Shown piece after piece: positions 1 through 8,762 of a stretch of DNA of 64,000 nt. The DNA lies in assembly GCF_000346615.1 (NCBI RefSeq), contig NZ_ANNU01000013.1, positions 80,824 through 144,823 of the forward strand, read 5' to 3'. A model generated the notes under the pieces. The model did no database searches and was not told the DNA's origin. It was given only the letters and a program-made list of their open reading frames with translations. This DNA is from Nafulsella turpanensis ZLM-10. Its GTDB lineage: Bacteria; Bacteroidota; Bacteroidia; Cytophagales; Cyclobacteriaceae. The position numbers and the translations under genes are program-made. Each line of letters opens with the position of its first letter. The first letter of the stretch is position 1.

Positions 1-119
1 CGTCAAGGCAAAAGTACAAAGAAAATGGAGGAGAAGCCTGAAATGCTTTAAATCGCATTCAGCCCAGTAGGTGCTGCTTTCGCGTGAAACCAACCCATAA
101 CTCACGTTATCTTAAAAAA

Positions 120-353
120 TCAACCACCGGAATATGGGGGAAGGAGTGCCACTTCTGCGTCATTTTCTAAACCCACTTCAGCATTGGCCAGCTTCTTATT
201 GACGGCCAACTGGTATTTCATCGTTTGCAGGGCAGGAAATTCCTGTTCCAGCTTTTTTCGCAAAGCAGTGGTATCGGCAATGTCCTGCCACTTCCATTCT
301 TTTTGACCTGTTACATCGGCTATTTTTCCGAAGGCCAGTATTTTTACTTCCAT
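120..353 (-). CDS. moaD: Molybdopterin synthase sulfur carrier subunit MoaD
   Basis: A 77-residue ubiquitin-fold protein ending in PPYSGG. The C-terminal Gly-Gly is the thiocarboxylated tail that donates sulfur to precursor Z (cPMP) inside molybdopterin synthase in the cytoplasm. Length and tail match the MoaD/ThiS family. It is the last gene seen of a minus-strand molybdenum cofactor cluster and its start overlaps the end of mobA by 10 nt, which suggests translational coupling. MoaE, MoaC and an activating MoeB-type enzyme are not in the window and may lie beyond the left edge. The Gly-Gly end inside a Moco cluster makes MoaD far more likely than ThiS. Confidence 0.93.
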   Translation of the reverse strand: MEVKILAFGKIADVTGQKEWKWQDIADTTALRKKLEQEFPALQTMKYQLAVNKKLANAEVGLENDAEVALLPPYSGG

Positions 354-943
354 TGCTGTATCTCTTTTTTTGCCTCTTCAAATTCTTCAGGCGTATTTAC
401 ATTTTTAAACAGGTACCGGAAATCCAATCCGCTTTCCTCCATCGGTAGCATTTGGCAATCAAATTCCTTCATTAAACTCCGAAGTTGCAGCCTCCCTGCT
501 TTTAGAGCTGCTTCCATACTTGCCAGGCAACTTTTAGCATAGATGCCACAGAGCGGCTGTATGCGTCCTTCTGTAAGAGGGAGTGTGACGTCCGCGTCTC
601 CGGCTTTTTCCATCAGGTAACGGACAGCTTCCCGACTAATAAAGGGCATATCGCAGCTTACCATAAAGTTATAAGGCGAGGGGCTATGCTTTAGTGCGGT
701 GCAGATACCGCCTAGTGGCCCCTGTCCTTTTTCCTCGTCTTCCAGCACCTGATACCCCAGCTCCATATAAGCCGGGTCGTTGGCGATGAGAATAACCTCC
801 CTTACACAGGGTTCCAGCGCTTCAATTACATAATCCACCATCCGCTTTTTGCCCAGCATAAGCAGTCCTTTGTCCTGCCCCATGCGGGAGCTCTGACCTC
901 CGGCCAGCACAAAAGCGGTGATGTTTTCCTTTGCCACACTCAT
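344..943 (-). CDS. mobA: Molybdenum cofactor guanylyltransferase MobA
   Basis: A 199-residue cytoplasmic nucleotidyltransferase. The N-terminal nucleotide-binding loop LAGGQSSRMGQDKG (about residues 13-26) and the metal-binding motif CDMPF near residue 97 are typical of MobA, which transfers GMP from GTP to Mo-molybdopterin to give the bis-MGD cofactor used by DMSO-reductase-family enzymes. That fits the NarB-type nitrate reductase encoded upstream in the same direction. Its start overlaps the stop of the permease gene by 4 nt (ATGA type) and its end overlaps moaD. Confidence 0.93.
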   Translation of the reverse strand: MSVAKENITAFVLAGGQSSRMGQDKGLLMLGKKRMVDYVIEALEPCVREVILIANDPAYMELGYQVLEDEEKGQGPLGGICTALKHSPSPYNFMVSCDMPFISREAVRYLMEKAGDADVTLPLTEGRIQPLCGIYAKSCLASMEAALKAGRLQLRSLMKEFDCQMLPMEESGLDFRYLFKNVNTPEEFEEAKKEIQQWK

Positions 944-1674
944 GCAAAAAGCAGTTTAAAACAGGCGATAACCAGCACCAGTGCCAGCATCCGCTTCAGG
1001 AAGGTACCACTGAAATAATTGGCACCAAAATAAGAGCCTAAAGTACCTCCACCCAGGGCGACCGCTACCAGCCACACGATGTCCTGCCCCAGCTCCATCC
1101 CCATCATTACATTGCCCAGCAGTCCGGCGACAGAGTTAACGGTAATGAATAAAGCACTAATGCCGGCTGCTTCCTTCATATCGGCCCATGCCAGCAGCAG
1201 AAGAACCGGCGTAAGAATGATACCGCCACCAATGCCAATGAGCCCGGAAAGAAAGCCAATAACGGCCCCTATGAGCAGGCTCAGCCATAGTTTTATTTCT
1301 CTTTTCTTTCCCTCTTCCTGCGGCCAGAATCCTGCAAAACGTATGATGGGTAAAATCAATATCACGCCTAAAATTCGTTTATAAATAGTTGGGTCAAGTA
1401 CCACCATCCCTCCAAGAAAAGCCGCCGGCATCGATACCACCACCAGCATCAGGAAGAGCTTCCAGTTGAACTTGCCCTTGCGGAAGTACTGGTAAAAGGC
1501 CATCAGGGACACGAAGATGTTCAGGATGAGAGCCGAGGGTCTCAAAAGCACCGTCGGCACATTAAACAGGGCCATTAAGGCCAGATAGCCACTGGCCCCT
1601 CCATGCCCTACTGCTGCATATAAAAAAGCAACGACAAACAAGAGGACGTAAAAAATGAGAGAGAGCTCCGCCAT
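940..1674 (-). CDS. TSUP (TauE/SafE) family membrane permease
   Basis: A 244-residue integral membrane protein with about eight hydrophobic segments and the duplicated glycine-rich TSUP signature (VGHGGASGYLA near residue 23 and SGLIGIGGGIILTP near residue 143). Family members move sulfite, sulfonates or related anions across the inner membrane. It sits inside a molybdenum cofactor cluster, between the modE-like gene and mobA, overlapping mobA by 4 nt, so it is almost certainly cotranscribed with Moco genes. Substrate is not readable from sequence. Export of sulfite, or transport of an oxyanion relevant to Mo metabolism, are guesses from context. Confidence 0.85.
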   Translation of the reverse strand: MAELSLIFYVLLFVVAFLYAAVGHGGASGYLALMALFNVPTVLLRPSALILNIFVSLMAFYQYFRKGKFNWKLFLMLVVVSMPAAFLGGMVVLDPTIYKRILGVILILPIIRFAGFWPQEEGKKREIKLWLSLLIGAVIGFLSGLIGIGGGIILTPVLLLLAWADMKEAAGISALFITVNSVAGLLGNVMMGMELGQDIVWLVAVALGGGTLGSYFGANYFSGTFLKRMLALVLVIACFKLLFA

Positions 1675-1737
1675 TTATCGGGCCATACTGTTTTTTGTGT
1701 TAAAACTGGTTTTAAATTCCTGAAACTCCTCCATCAG

Positions 1738-2016
1738 CTACTCAAAACTTCCGAGCAGCTTTTTTCCTTCAGCAGTCAGCCTGGCACCGCCTCCTTTCTT
1801 TCCTCCCGTACTTTTCTCTACCAGCGGATTGGCTGCCGCTTCGTTCATGGCCTTTACCATGCCCCATGCCCTTCGGTACGACATTTCCATCTGGCGGGCG
1901 GCCTCGGCAATGGAGCCGGTCTCTTCTATCTGCCTGAGGAGTGTGGCCCTGCCTTTGCCGAGCATCAGGCCCTCTTCACCCTGCAGCCATAAATTTCCTT
2001 TTACTTCCATTCCCAT
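1738..2016 (-). CDS. ModE-type N-terminal HTH regulator, single domain
   Basis: A 92-residue protein matching only the winged-helix DNA-binding half of ModE/LysR-like molybdenum regulators: LLRQIEETGSIAEAARQMEMS (shown in part) is followed by YRRAWGMVKAMN and a GGKKGGGARLT wing. The C-terminal Mop domains that bind molybdate in E. coli ModE are absent, so molybdate sensing would need another partner or the protein is constitutive. It lies 4 nt downstream of moeA and upstream of the TSUP gene. The natural inference is local control of Moco or nitrate reductase genes, but no target site was identified. Confidence 0.85.
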   Translation of the reverse strand: MGMEVKGNLWLQGEEGLMLGKGRATLLRQIEETGSIAEAARQMEMSYRRAWGMVKAMNEAAANPLVEKSTGGKKGGGARLTAEGKKLLGSFE

Positions 2017-2020
2017 TCTG

Positions 2021-3217
2021 TTAAAAAGCCCCGTCCTCCAGCGGATATACCTTTACCATTTCACCTTTTGCGAAATGCTCTTTCCCTTCCTCCAGCTCTA
2101 CCAGGCAATCACTTTCTGCAAAGGCATTAAGCTTGTAGGATTCCTGCCCCTGCAATACTGTCACCTCCTCTCCTTCCATTTTCCCTTTCATGAAATGCGT
2201 GAGCCCCTGCCTTTTCTGCACATTGGCCGACAACTTTAAAAGGCCTTCAGCTTCAAATGTATTTTTCATCCCTTTCATCTGTCGGATGGCCGGCTTAACA
2301 TACTGGTAAAAGCAGCTCAGCACCGCCCCCGGATTCCCCGGCAGGCCAAACACGAGGGTATTTCGCTTGCGACCGCAATACAGCGGCTTGCCTGGTTTCT
2401 GCTTTACCTTGTAGAATATCTTCTCCACACCTGCTCTTTCCAAAGCCTGATGTACATAGTCATAGTCACCGACTGAGATACCCCCAGTTATCAGAAGCAG
2501 CTCGCATTTCTCCAGATATTGGGCAATGGCATTAAAAGTTTCCTCCGCCTCATCGTCGATAGAAGAGAGGAGTGGAGACTTAATACCCATCTCTGCCAAG
2601 GCTGCCTGCAGGGCAAAGGAATTGCTTTCATAAATCTGGCCAGGCTGCAGCGGATTCCCCGGCTTTACCAGCTCTTTGCCGCTTACAATTACCGCAATTT
2701 TGGGAGCGGTATATACTGAAACCTCCTTTAGTCCGAGACTAGCCAGCAGGCCAATCATGCCGGCTTTTAAACGAGTGCCGGCTTTTAATACCTTTTCCCC
2801 CATGGCAGTCTGGGTCCCTTTCCGCCGGACATTCCCCCCTTTTTTTAGTCCATTATCGAGCACCTGCAGGAGCTGGTTATTTACTTCGGTTTTCTCCTGC
2901 ATCACCACGGAATCGGCTCCTTCAGGGATAGGAGCACCGGTAAAAATCCGGGCTGCTTCGCCCCTTTTCAGCACAGGAAGCCGGGTGTCGCCGGCCTGTA
3001 TGGTGTAGCTTATTTTGAGAGGCTTCTCCGTCTGGAAATCCGCAAAGGCAAAGGCGTAACCATCCATCGCTGAATTGTCGAATGAGGGTACCTCCATGGG
3101 AGCTTCAATGTCAGATGCCAGCACATGGTTCACCGCCTCCTCCAGCGGCAGCACTACCGGACAAGGGGCTGGAATATGCTTACTCAGTAACTTTTTAGCT
3201 TCGTCAACAGGAATCAT
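2021..3217 (-). CDS. moeA: Molybdopterin molybdotransferase MoeA
   Basis: A 398-residue cytoplasmic enzyme that inserts molybdate into adenylated molybdopterin. Visible signatures are SFDNSAMDGYAF (around residues 44-55), the TGAPIPEGAD segment near residue 91, TGGISVGDYDYV near residue 244 and GLPGNPGAVLSC near residue 293. Length fits the family. It follows moaA on the minus strand with a gap of about 50 bp and precedes the modE-like gene by 4 nt. It is probably in the same transcription unit as the nitrate reductase genes upstream, linking cofactor supply to enzyme production. Confidence 0.96.
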   Translation of the reverse strand: MIPVDEAKKLLSKHIPAPCPVVLPLEEAVNHVLASDIEAPMEVPSFDNSAMDGYAFAFADFQTEKPLKISYTIQAGDTRLPVLKRGEAARIFTGAPIPEGADSVVMQEKTEVNNQLLQVLDNGLKKGGNVRRKGTQTAMGEKVLKAGTRLKAGMIGLLASLGLKEVSVYTAPKIAVIVSGKELVKPGNPLQPGQIYESNSFALQAALAEMGIKSPLLSSIDDEAEETFNAIAQYLEKCELLLITGGISVGDYDYVHQALERAGVEKIFYKVKQKPGKPLYCGRKRNTLVFGLPGNPGAVLSCFYQYVKPAIRQMKGMKNTFEAEGLLKLSANVQKRQGLTHFMKGKMEGEEVTVLQGQESYKLNAFAESDCLVELEEGKEHFAKGEMVKVYPLEDGAF

Positions 3218-3271
3218 CTGGTGTTTGAAAAATTCGATATGTTTAAAATGTCATAACGGGAAGCAAAAAAA

Positions 3272-4252
3272 TCAGCCCCCGATTTTTATCATGCTGCGGT
3301 TATCGATGCTGGCACCATCTGTTTTCTCATAGGTTTCGCTGAATTGGCCGCCCATTTTAGCATGTTTGTTCCACATACACATTTTAATGACCGGCACAAT
3401 ATCTTCTCCCCGGCGGAGTGTACCAAGGATATCTGCCTCATCTCTGGAGAAAAGGCAGTTTTTCATTTTACCATCTGCCGTAAGCCGCATGCGGTTGCAA
3501 TCGCCGCAGAAGGGTTCGCTCATGGTGGTAATAAAGGCAAAGGTACCTACGGCATCGAGCAGCTTAAATTTTTTGGCGGTAGCATGCTTTTCATCTTTTA
3601 GTTTAATGAAAGATACCTCCTGCTCCACCCTGTCCAGCACCTGCCGTGCGGTGATGACATTTTCATTTTCCCAGCGGTTGCCATCGAAAGGCATAAATTC
3701 AATGAAGCGAACATACAGCGGGAGTTCGCGCGTAAGCTGGATAAAGTCCATCACTTCCTCATCATTCACCCCTTTCATCAGCACCACATTCAGTTTTACG
3801 TGAATGCCTTCCTCTACCAGCAGCAGAATATTTTCCCATACTTTTTCGAGGCGGTCGCGGCGGGTAATTTTTTTGAATTTATCGCGCTGCAGGGTATCGA
3901 TACTCAGGTTAAGGGAGCGGATACCTGCTTTTTTGAAAACAGGAAGGAATCTATCTACCAGCACGCCATTGGTGGTAATAGACAGTTCCACCGGTAATTT
4001 CCCCAGCTGCCCGATAATCTGCGGAGCCTCTTTTCTTACCAGTGGCTCCCCACCTGTGAGGCGAATTTTCTTCACACCCAACTTCACAAAAGTCCTGGCA
4101 ATCTGCTCTATCTCATCGGGCTGCATTAAGTGAGCATTGGGCATGCAGCTGATATTCTCTTCCGGCATACAGTAGGTACACCTGAAATTGCAGCTATCGG
4201 TAAGGGAGAGCCGCAGGTAATCGTGCACCCGCTGGTGTTGGTCTGTTATCAT
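3272..4252 (-). CDS. moaA: GTP 3',8-cyclase MoaA
   Basis: A radical-SAM enzyme of 326 residues if started at the ATG at 4252. The frame stays open to a TTG at 4291, but the ATG start gives the usual family length and places the SAM cluster motif CNFRCTYC at about residues 21-28. The second cluster motif CGDCNRMRLTADG and the C-terminal Gly-Gly (MIKIGG) needed for catalysis are both present. It converts GTP to 3',8-cyclo-H2GTP, the first step of Moco synthesis with MoaC. It lies about 60 bp downstream of a small membrane protein gene and upstream of moeA. Confidence 0.95.
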   Translation of the reverse strand: MITDQHQRVHDYLRLSLTDSCNFRCTYCMPEENISCMPNAHLMQPDEIEQIARTFVKLGVKKIRLTGGEPLVRKEAPQIIGQLGKLPVELSITTNGVLVDRFLPVFKKAGIRSLNLSIDTLQRDKFKKITRRDRLEKVWENILLLVEEGIHVKLNVVLMKGVNDEEVMDFIQLTRELPLYVRFIEFMPFDGNRWENENVITARQVLDRVEQEVSFIKLKDEKHATAKKFKLLDAVGTFAFITTMSEPFCGDCNRMRLTADGKMKNCLFSRDEADILGTLRRGEDIVPVIKMCMWNKHAKMGGQFSETYEKTDGASIDNRSMIKIGG

Positions 4253-4315
4253 ACAATTTTCTAAAAGTTCGTGCTCTTCGTCCCGAATCAACTGTTCCGG
4301 CAGCTGTTGGTTCCC

Positions 4316-4627
4316 TTACTTGTACTTATTCTCCTCATGCATCCTTTGCTCCTTCTCCGGCACCTGCAATTTATTATGGACAACACGGGAATCGGGCAGG
4401 TATTTTAGGAGCCACAATCCTGTTATAAAAAGAATAACGGAACCGATAAAAGCAGCCAGTGCCAGCTCCTGGTTAGCATCCAATGCATTATTGAGTGCAC
4501 TATACAACAACCATATCTGGATACTCAAAATGCCAATCAGCAGCATAATGATGCCTAGCATTATGGTATTCGTTTTATTTGGGTGGACATCTCCCTGTCC
4601 TTCCCTGAATTTCCCTATATCGCTCAT
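4316..4627 (-). CDS. Small two-helix membrane protein in the nitrate reductase operon (DUF6755-like)
   Basis: A 103-residue protein from the ATG at 4627 (MSDIGKFREGQG). Two hydrophobic helices are obvious: IMLGIIMLLIGILSIQIWLL, then LALAAFIGSVILFITGLWLL, followed by a charged cytoplasmic tail. It resembles the small DUF6755-type proteins, but that assignment is from memory of the pattern and is tentative. The longer frame upstream of 4627 merely translates a degenerate 8-nt repeat and is not part of the gene. Its position between the Rieske gene and moaA suggests a small membrane subunit or assembly factor of the nitrate reductase complex. Confidence 0.7.
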   Translation of the reverse strand: MSDIGKFREGQGDVHPNKTNTIMLGIIMLLIGILSIQIWLLYSALNNALDANQELALAAFIGSVILFITGLWLLKYLPDSRVVHNKLQVPEKEQRMHEENKYK

Positions 4628-4690
4628 GTTAGAATAAATGACTGAATGATAGAATGAGTGAATAATAGAATGATTGAATAGAAGTCTGCT
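4628..4690 (-). repeat. Degenerate 8-nt tandem repeat upstream of a start codon
   Basis: The plus strand reads as successive units GACTGAAT, GATAGAAT, GAGTGAAT, AATAGAAT, GATTGAAT. It lies directly upstream (minus sense) of the ATG at 4627. It is the 8-nt-period relative of the 7-nt arrays found upstream of other genes in this window. Confidence 0.7.
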
Positions 4691-4805
4691 GAGGCTCATC
4701 TTCCTTCTGTTTTTCTATGCATCCTTATTAAATAGAAACATCTTCTTATGGTTTAATTAGCCCAGATGATTCCCTATTACTAATAAAATATGGTGCCTTT
4801 CAGCC

Positions 4806-4843
4806 TTTCATTTCTAATTCATAATTTTTAATTCATAATTATG
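4806..4843. repeat. Degenerate heptamer array, ATTCATA type
   Basis: Units ATTCATA, ATTTTTA, ATTCATA, ATTATGC follow one another at exactly 7-nt spacing next to the 3' end of the Rieske gene. Near-identical words recur at 18799-18834 and 28663-28693. Confidence 0.6.
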
Positions 4844-4850
4844 CAAAGCC

Positions 4851-5372
4851 CTAAGTGGTTACCTGGTCTCTGAAAGAAGTAACATACACCTTCCCATCCC
4901 GCACTACTACTCTCAGCTGGGGAAGGTCGCGCGGTGGTGGCCCTTGTAGCACCTCTCCGGTATCAGCACTAAACCAGCCGTTGTGGCAGGGACATTCAAT
5001 TTTCTTAACCTCATCGCGGTATACTACGGCACAGGAAAGGTGGGTACATTTCTGTTCGAAAGCCCGCCACTCATCCTCTTCCAGGTGAATAAGGATATAC
5101 GGAATTTCCTTGGTGCCTTTGATAGCGAACATGGTCATACCGCCCACCGGGACTTCAGAGGCATTGCAGACAAAATGCTCGCCTTCAATTTCCTTATCTG
5201 GGTAGGCAAAGGAATTGATGAGCACATAGCCATTGCCCAATGCCAGTCCGCCCGATAGCAGGCAGAGAAACTTGGCAAATTCGCGACGCGAAATATGGGT
5301 GGCTTCATCCTGACGGATAGGAAAATCACGCTTCCAGTTTGGCGGATTTTCGTCTTTTGGTGAGTAGGCCAT
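4851..5372 (-). CDS. Rieske [2Fe-2S] protein of the nitrate reductase operon
   Basis: A 173-residue protein. The N-terminus carries a twin-arginine-like export signal (SRREFAKFL, Arg29-Arg30, then a hydrophobic stretch to about residue 55). The C-terminal Rieske fold has box I Cys109-Thr-His111-Leu-Ser-Cys114 and box II Cys127-Pro-Cys129-His130. Both disulfide cysteines (114 and 129) are present, as in high-potential bc1/b6f-type Rieske proteins rather than dioxygenase ferredoxins. Export would place the cluster on the periplasmic side of the inner membrane. It lies between the ferredoxin-like subunit gene and the small membrane protein gene. A Rieske protein paired with a nitrate reductase is known in haloarchaeal NarGH systems, so an electron-transfer subunit is the likely role. 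Confidence 0.88.
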   Translation of the reverse strand: MAYSPKDENPPNWKRDFPIRQDEATHISRREFAKFLCLLSGGLALGNGYVLINSFAYPDKEIEGEHFVCNASEVPVGGMTMFAIKGTKEIPYILIHLEEDEWRAFEQKCTHLSCAVVYRDEVKKIECPCHNGWFSADTGEVLQGPPPRDLPQLRVVVRDGKVYVTSFRDQVTT

Positions 5373-5738
5373 GGTTTAGTTGTTCGTTTTTCGTTGTTGG
5401 TTGTTCGTTATTTTTTGCGGCTGGTGGTTAGTGCCTGGTGCTGTTTGGTTTGTGGACTGATAATCCCCAATGGTCATTGTCATTGCGAGCAAAGCGAAGC
5501 AATCTCAGGCACATCAGTAGAATCATTTTCTGCTCCTTAGTGCTTTCTTTCACTTTGAAAGAGATTGCCGCACTCCGCAAAGCTCCGTTCGGGCCGCGTA
5601 GGCCGCAATGACAGCATTCTGTGAGCTCTTCCTGTCCTGGTTCCTGGCTCTTGATTCTTTGCTCCTGAATCTGATACTACCGTCTTTAGTCCATTGTCTC
5701 ACGTCTCAAATCTCCTGTCTCCCATCTAAAATCTCCTA
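5373..5738 (-). repeat. Composite leader element, copy 1 (upstream of the Rieske gene)
   Basis: Non-coding. Directly before the Rieske ATG is a heptamer-like run (GTTGTTCGTTTTTCGTTGT and on, 5378-5402). Next is variable sequence, then an inverted-repeat element at 5478-5613 that starts TGTCATTGCG and ends CGCAATGACA with inner AGCAATCTC / GAGATTGC arms. At 5678-5738 a second array reads GTCTTTA, GTCCATT, GTCTCAC, GTCTCAA, ATCTCCT, GTCTCCC, ATCTAAA, ATCTCCT at 7-nt spacing up to the stop of the upstream gene. The same order occurs in copies at 14.6, 21.6 and 32.3 kb. Confidence 0.8.
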
Positions 5739-6314
5739 GTGCACCCGCAGCTCCGTACTGCCATTTGGCATCATTACATACACTTTAGTATTAACTGTCT
5801 GGTTTCCGAACTTGAATGTATTGACAGGCGTGCTGTGGGGACGCTTTTTTTGAATTTCTTCTCTTGGGCCGAAGTAAAGGGCACCACTTGGGCATACGGT
5901 GGCACACATTGGCTTTTTGCCGATACTGGTGCGGTCGTAGCAGAGGTTGCACTTCATCATGAGCTCAGCCGCTTCCATTTTCTTCGGTACCCCGAACGGA
6001 CAGGCCATTACGCAGTTGGAGCAGCCAATACAGAGGGATGTGTTGGCTGAGTGCACTACTCCATTGCTGTCTTTGGCAATGGCATCGGCCGGACAAACAT
6101 TGGCACAGGCAGGGTCTTCGCAGTGCATACATACCTGCACGGTCGTTTGCACGGAATGGGCTCTGTCGACATAGTTTACATGTATCATAGGCTCCTCTCC
6201 ATTCGTTTCGCACTCGGCACAGGCGGCCTCGCAGGCACGACAGCCAATACAGCGCTGCATGTCCACAAAAAACTCCATTTCCTGGTTAAAATTCTTTACT
6301 GGTTCTGATGCCAT
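5736..6314 (-). CDS. Four-cluster [4Fe-4S] electron-transfer subunit (DmsB/NarH/PhsB type)
   Basis: A 192-residue protein with four cysteine sets typical of the beta subunits of molybdopterin oxidoreductases: [40 protein letters not shown] and [20 protein letters not shown]. It can hold four [4Fe-4S] clusters and would pass electrons from membrane subunits to the molybdenum catalytic subunit encoded 31 nt upstream. There is no signal peptide, so it is predicted cytoplasmic, like the catalytic subunit. It is shorter than NarH (about 500 residues) and nearer to the DmsB/PhsB class in size. Confidence 0.9.
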   Translation of the reverse strand: MASEPVKNFNQEMEFFVDMQRCIGCRACEAACAECETNGEEPMIHVNYVDRAHSVQTTVQVCMHCEDPACANVCPADAIAKDSNGVVHSANTSLCIGCSNCVMACPFGVPKKMEAAELMMKCNLCYDRTSIGKKPMCATVCPSGALYFGPREEIQKKRPHSTPVNTFKFGNQTVNTKVYVMMPNGSTELRVH

Positions 6315-6345
6315 AAGTCTGTTTTTACAAATTCAAAAAAATATT

Positions 6346-8558
6346 TTATGCACTCTGGTATGCTTTCGATTCTGATGATGGTGGTGCCTGTACTCCCGTA
6401 GGAATTAACTGGCAGGCACATACCTTAAATTCAGGCATTTTCGAAATAGGGTCCAGCGTACCAATCGTAAGCTGATTGGCTGATTTCGGTCCCGCCCAGT
6501 GGTAAGGAATAAAAACGGTATCTTTCCGGATGGTTGTGACCACCTGGGCAGGGAATTCGGCCTCCCCTCGTCGGGTTTTGACTTTTACGATTTCCCTGTC
6601 TTTTATTCCATATTGCTGTGCCAGGCTTGGGTGTATCTCTAATAGTGGCTCCGGGTACGGGTCTACCAAACGGCCAATGCGCCGGGTTTGGGTACCACTC
6701 AGGTACTGGGAAACCACCCGTCCGGTCGTTAAAACAACAGGATAATCTTTATCAGTCGGTTCACTTGGCGGACGGTAAGGGGCCGGATTAAAGTGGGCTT
6801 TTCCATCTGCCGTGGCAAACTTTCGGTCTTCCCAGAGCCGGGGGGTACCCGGGTGATCAAGCGAAGGACAAGGCCAGAAAACTCCGTAGTTCTTGACAAT
6901 TTTTTCGTAGGTGATACCGAAATAATCCGCAGTCCCGCCTTTGGAAGCAACCCTCAATTCATTGAAAATATCCTCGCTCTTTTTATAAGGGAATTTATCG
7001 CCGGCACCCAGGCGATGTGCCAGTTCAATAATGATAGAGGCATCCGTACGGGCATCGCCAGGCGGTGTCACTACCGGATTTATTTTTACGACACGCCCTT
7101 CAGCAGTTGTACCCGTGCCTTCTTCTTCCTCATGCAGGGCGCCTGCCAGCACTACATCGGCATGGCGGGCAGTATCATTCAGGAAGAAGTCGATGGCGAC
7201 ATAATATTCCAGTTTTTCCAAGGCCTCCCTTACCATATTATTGTTAGGCAGGGAAACAATCGGGTTAAAGCAGATAGATAGTAAGCCCTTGATTTCGCCA
7301 CGGTGGATGGCCTCCACCAGCTCATAAGCCGACAAGCCCTTACCCGGCATTTCCTTCTCATCTATACCCCAAACGTCCGCAATATACTTACGGTGCTCAG
7401 GATTCGTGATATCGCGGTTGCCCGGCAGCTGGTCGCACTTATGTCCGTGCTCACGGCCTCCCTGTCCGTTCCCCTGTCCTGTAATGGTGCCATACAATAA
7501 GGCTTTCCAAGACGGCCGGTTGCCAGCACCAGGTTGATGCAACCCAGCACGTTTTCAACTCCTTTGGAGTGCTGTTCAATACCCCGGGCGTGCAGCATAA
7601 AACTGGTATCGGTTTTTCCCCACATTTCAGCTGCCTTCCTGATACTTTCTGCTGGAATGCCAGTGATTTCTTCGGCCCACTCCAGGCTGTGGTTTTTCAC
7701 TGAGGCAATGGTTTCATCAAAGCCGCTGGTGTGGTTATCGATAAAATCGTGGTCAAGCCAGTTATTTTCCACCAGGTGGTTTAGCATGGCACCATACAAA
7801 GCCGAATCGGTTCCGGGCTTTATTGGCAGGTGCAGGTCGGCGGTACGGGCAACTGGGGTAACCCGTGGGTCGACAACAATAATTTTCGCTCCATTATCGC
7901 GTGCTTCCCAGATGTAGTGAATAAGCGTTGGAAAGGTCTCGCTGACATTTGAGCCGCAAATCATTATGACTTTAGCATGCTTCAGGTCAGCCCAGCTGTT
8001 GGAGATACGGTCAAGGCCAAATGCTTTTTTATTCCCGCCACCGGCACTCACCATGCAAAGGCGGCCGTTATAATCTAGGTTAGCAGTTTTAAGAGCTACA
8101 CGGGCGAATTTACCCATAAGGTAACTCTGCTCGTTGGTGAGCGAAACGCCCGAAAGCACTGCAAAAGCATCATTCCCGTAAGTGCTTTGAATACGCTTCA
8201 TTTCCGAAACAGTCCTACTCATGGCAGTTTCCCAGTCTATCGGTCGAAAGCCCACTCCCTCCACTCTTTCAATGGGAGACATCAGGCGGTCGGGGTGGTT
8301 ATTTTGCAGGTAGCGGGCTACTCCCTTAGGGCACATCCGGCCTTCATTGAAGGGGAACTCCATCCAGGGTTCAAAGCCTACAATTTTATTGTCTTTGGCC
8401 TTTAGTTGAATGCCGCACTGCATACCACAAAAGCAACAGTGGGTCTTCACCATCTTATCGGGCTCGGCATGCCCCTCAAAACCACCTTTGGGCGTATATG
8501 CTTTGTGGGGGCCGTATTGTTCTACAATTTTATCAACAGAAGTGGGCAGTTTTGCCAT
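6346..8558 (-). pseudogene. narB: NarB/NasA-type molybdenum nitrate reductase catalytic subunit, frameshifted
   Basis: Two overlapping frames together encode one DMSO-reductase-family protein of about 737 residues, the normal NarB/NasA size. The N-terminal part (8558 to about 7498) has the cluster motif Cys41-x2-Cys44-x3-Cys48 and Cys76 and a likely Mo ligand in NGRLCMVSAG (Cys168). It ends in-family at GRLGKPYC. The C-terminal part resumes at [17 protein letters not shown] in another frame (about 7495 to 6346). Between KPYC and YGTITGQ an expected glycine is missing, consistent with a 4-nt deletion at about 7490-7502. No export signal is present, so it is cytoplasmic. The break is either a sequencing error or a true inactivating mutation. 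Both halves are otherwise intact with no extra stops, which favours a recent event or an artefact. Confidence 0.85.
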
Positions 8559-8762
8559 TTTTATAGTCGTTAGTCTTGAGTCCTTAGTCTTAAGCCCCTG
8601 ATTGTTGCGTGCCGGTTATTTTTATTATTAAGTAGTCAGTATCAAGCATTAAGAGGTTTGTGCCATGCGCTTACATCTATTGTCCACCTTCCGACAGCTA
8701 GGTGGTCTAAAGTCAACCTGTCTCAAATCTCAAATCTCACGTCTCCTGTCTCCCATCTCCCG
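8559..8762 (-). repeat. Heptamer leader without the long inverted repeat (upstream of narB)
   Basis: Read in gene sense, TCTCAAA-type heptamers follow the cytochrome b stop (plus strand 8713-8760: TCTCAAA, TCTCAAA, TCTCACG, TCTCCTG, TCTCCCA). Next come a small hairpin CCACCT...AGGTGG (8682-8703), an AAGTAGTCAGTATCAAG segment, and a second array (8567-8592) of TTAGTCT, TGAGTCC, TTAGTCT units ending just before the narB ATG. It has the composite-leader order with the TGTCATTGCG element absent. Confidence 0.7.

Noticed and set aside
1..119. Possible Moco riboswitch or gene end left of moaD
   Set aside because: Only a weak ATAAC-N4-GTTAT dyad is visible and no conserved structure could be recognised. 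The stretch is too short to judge.
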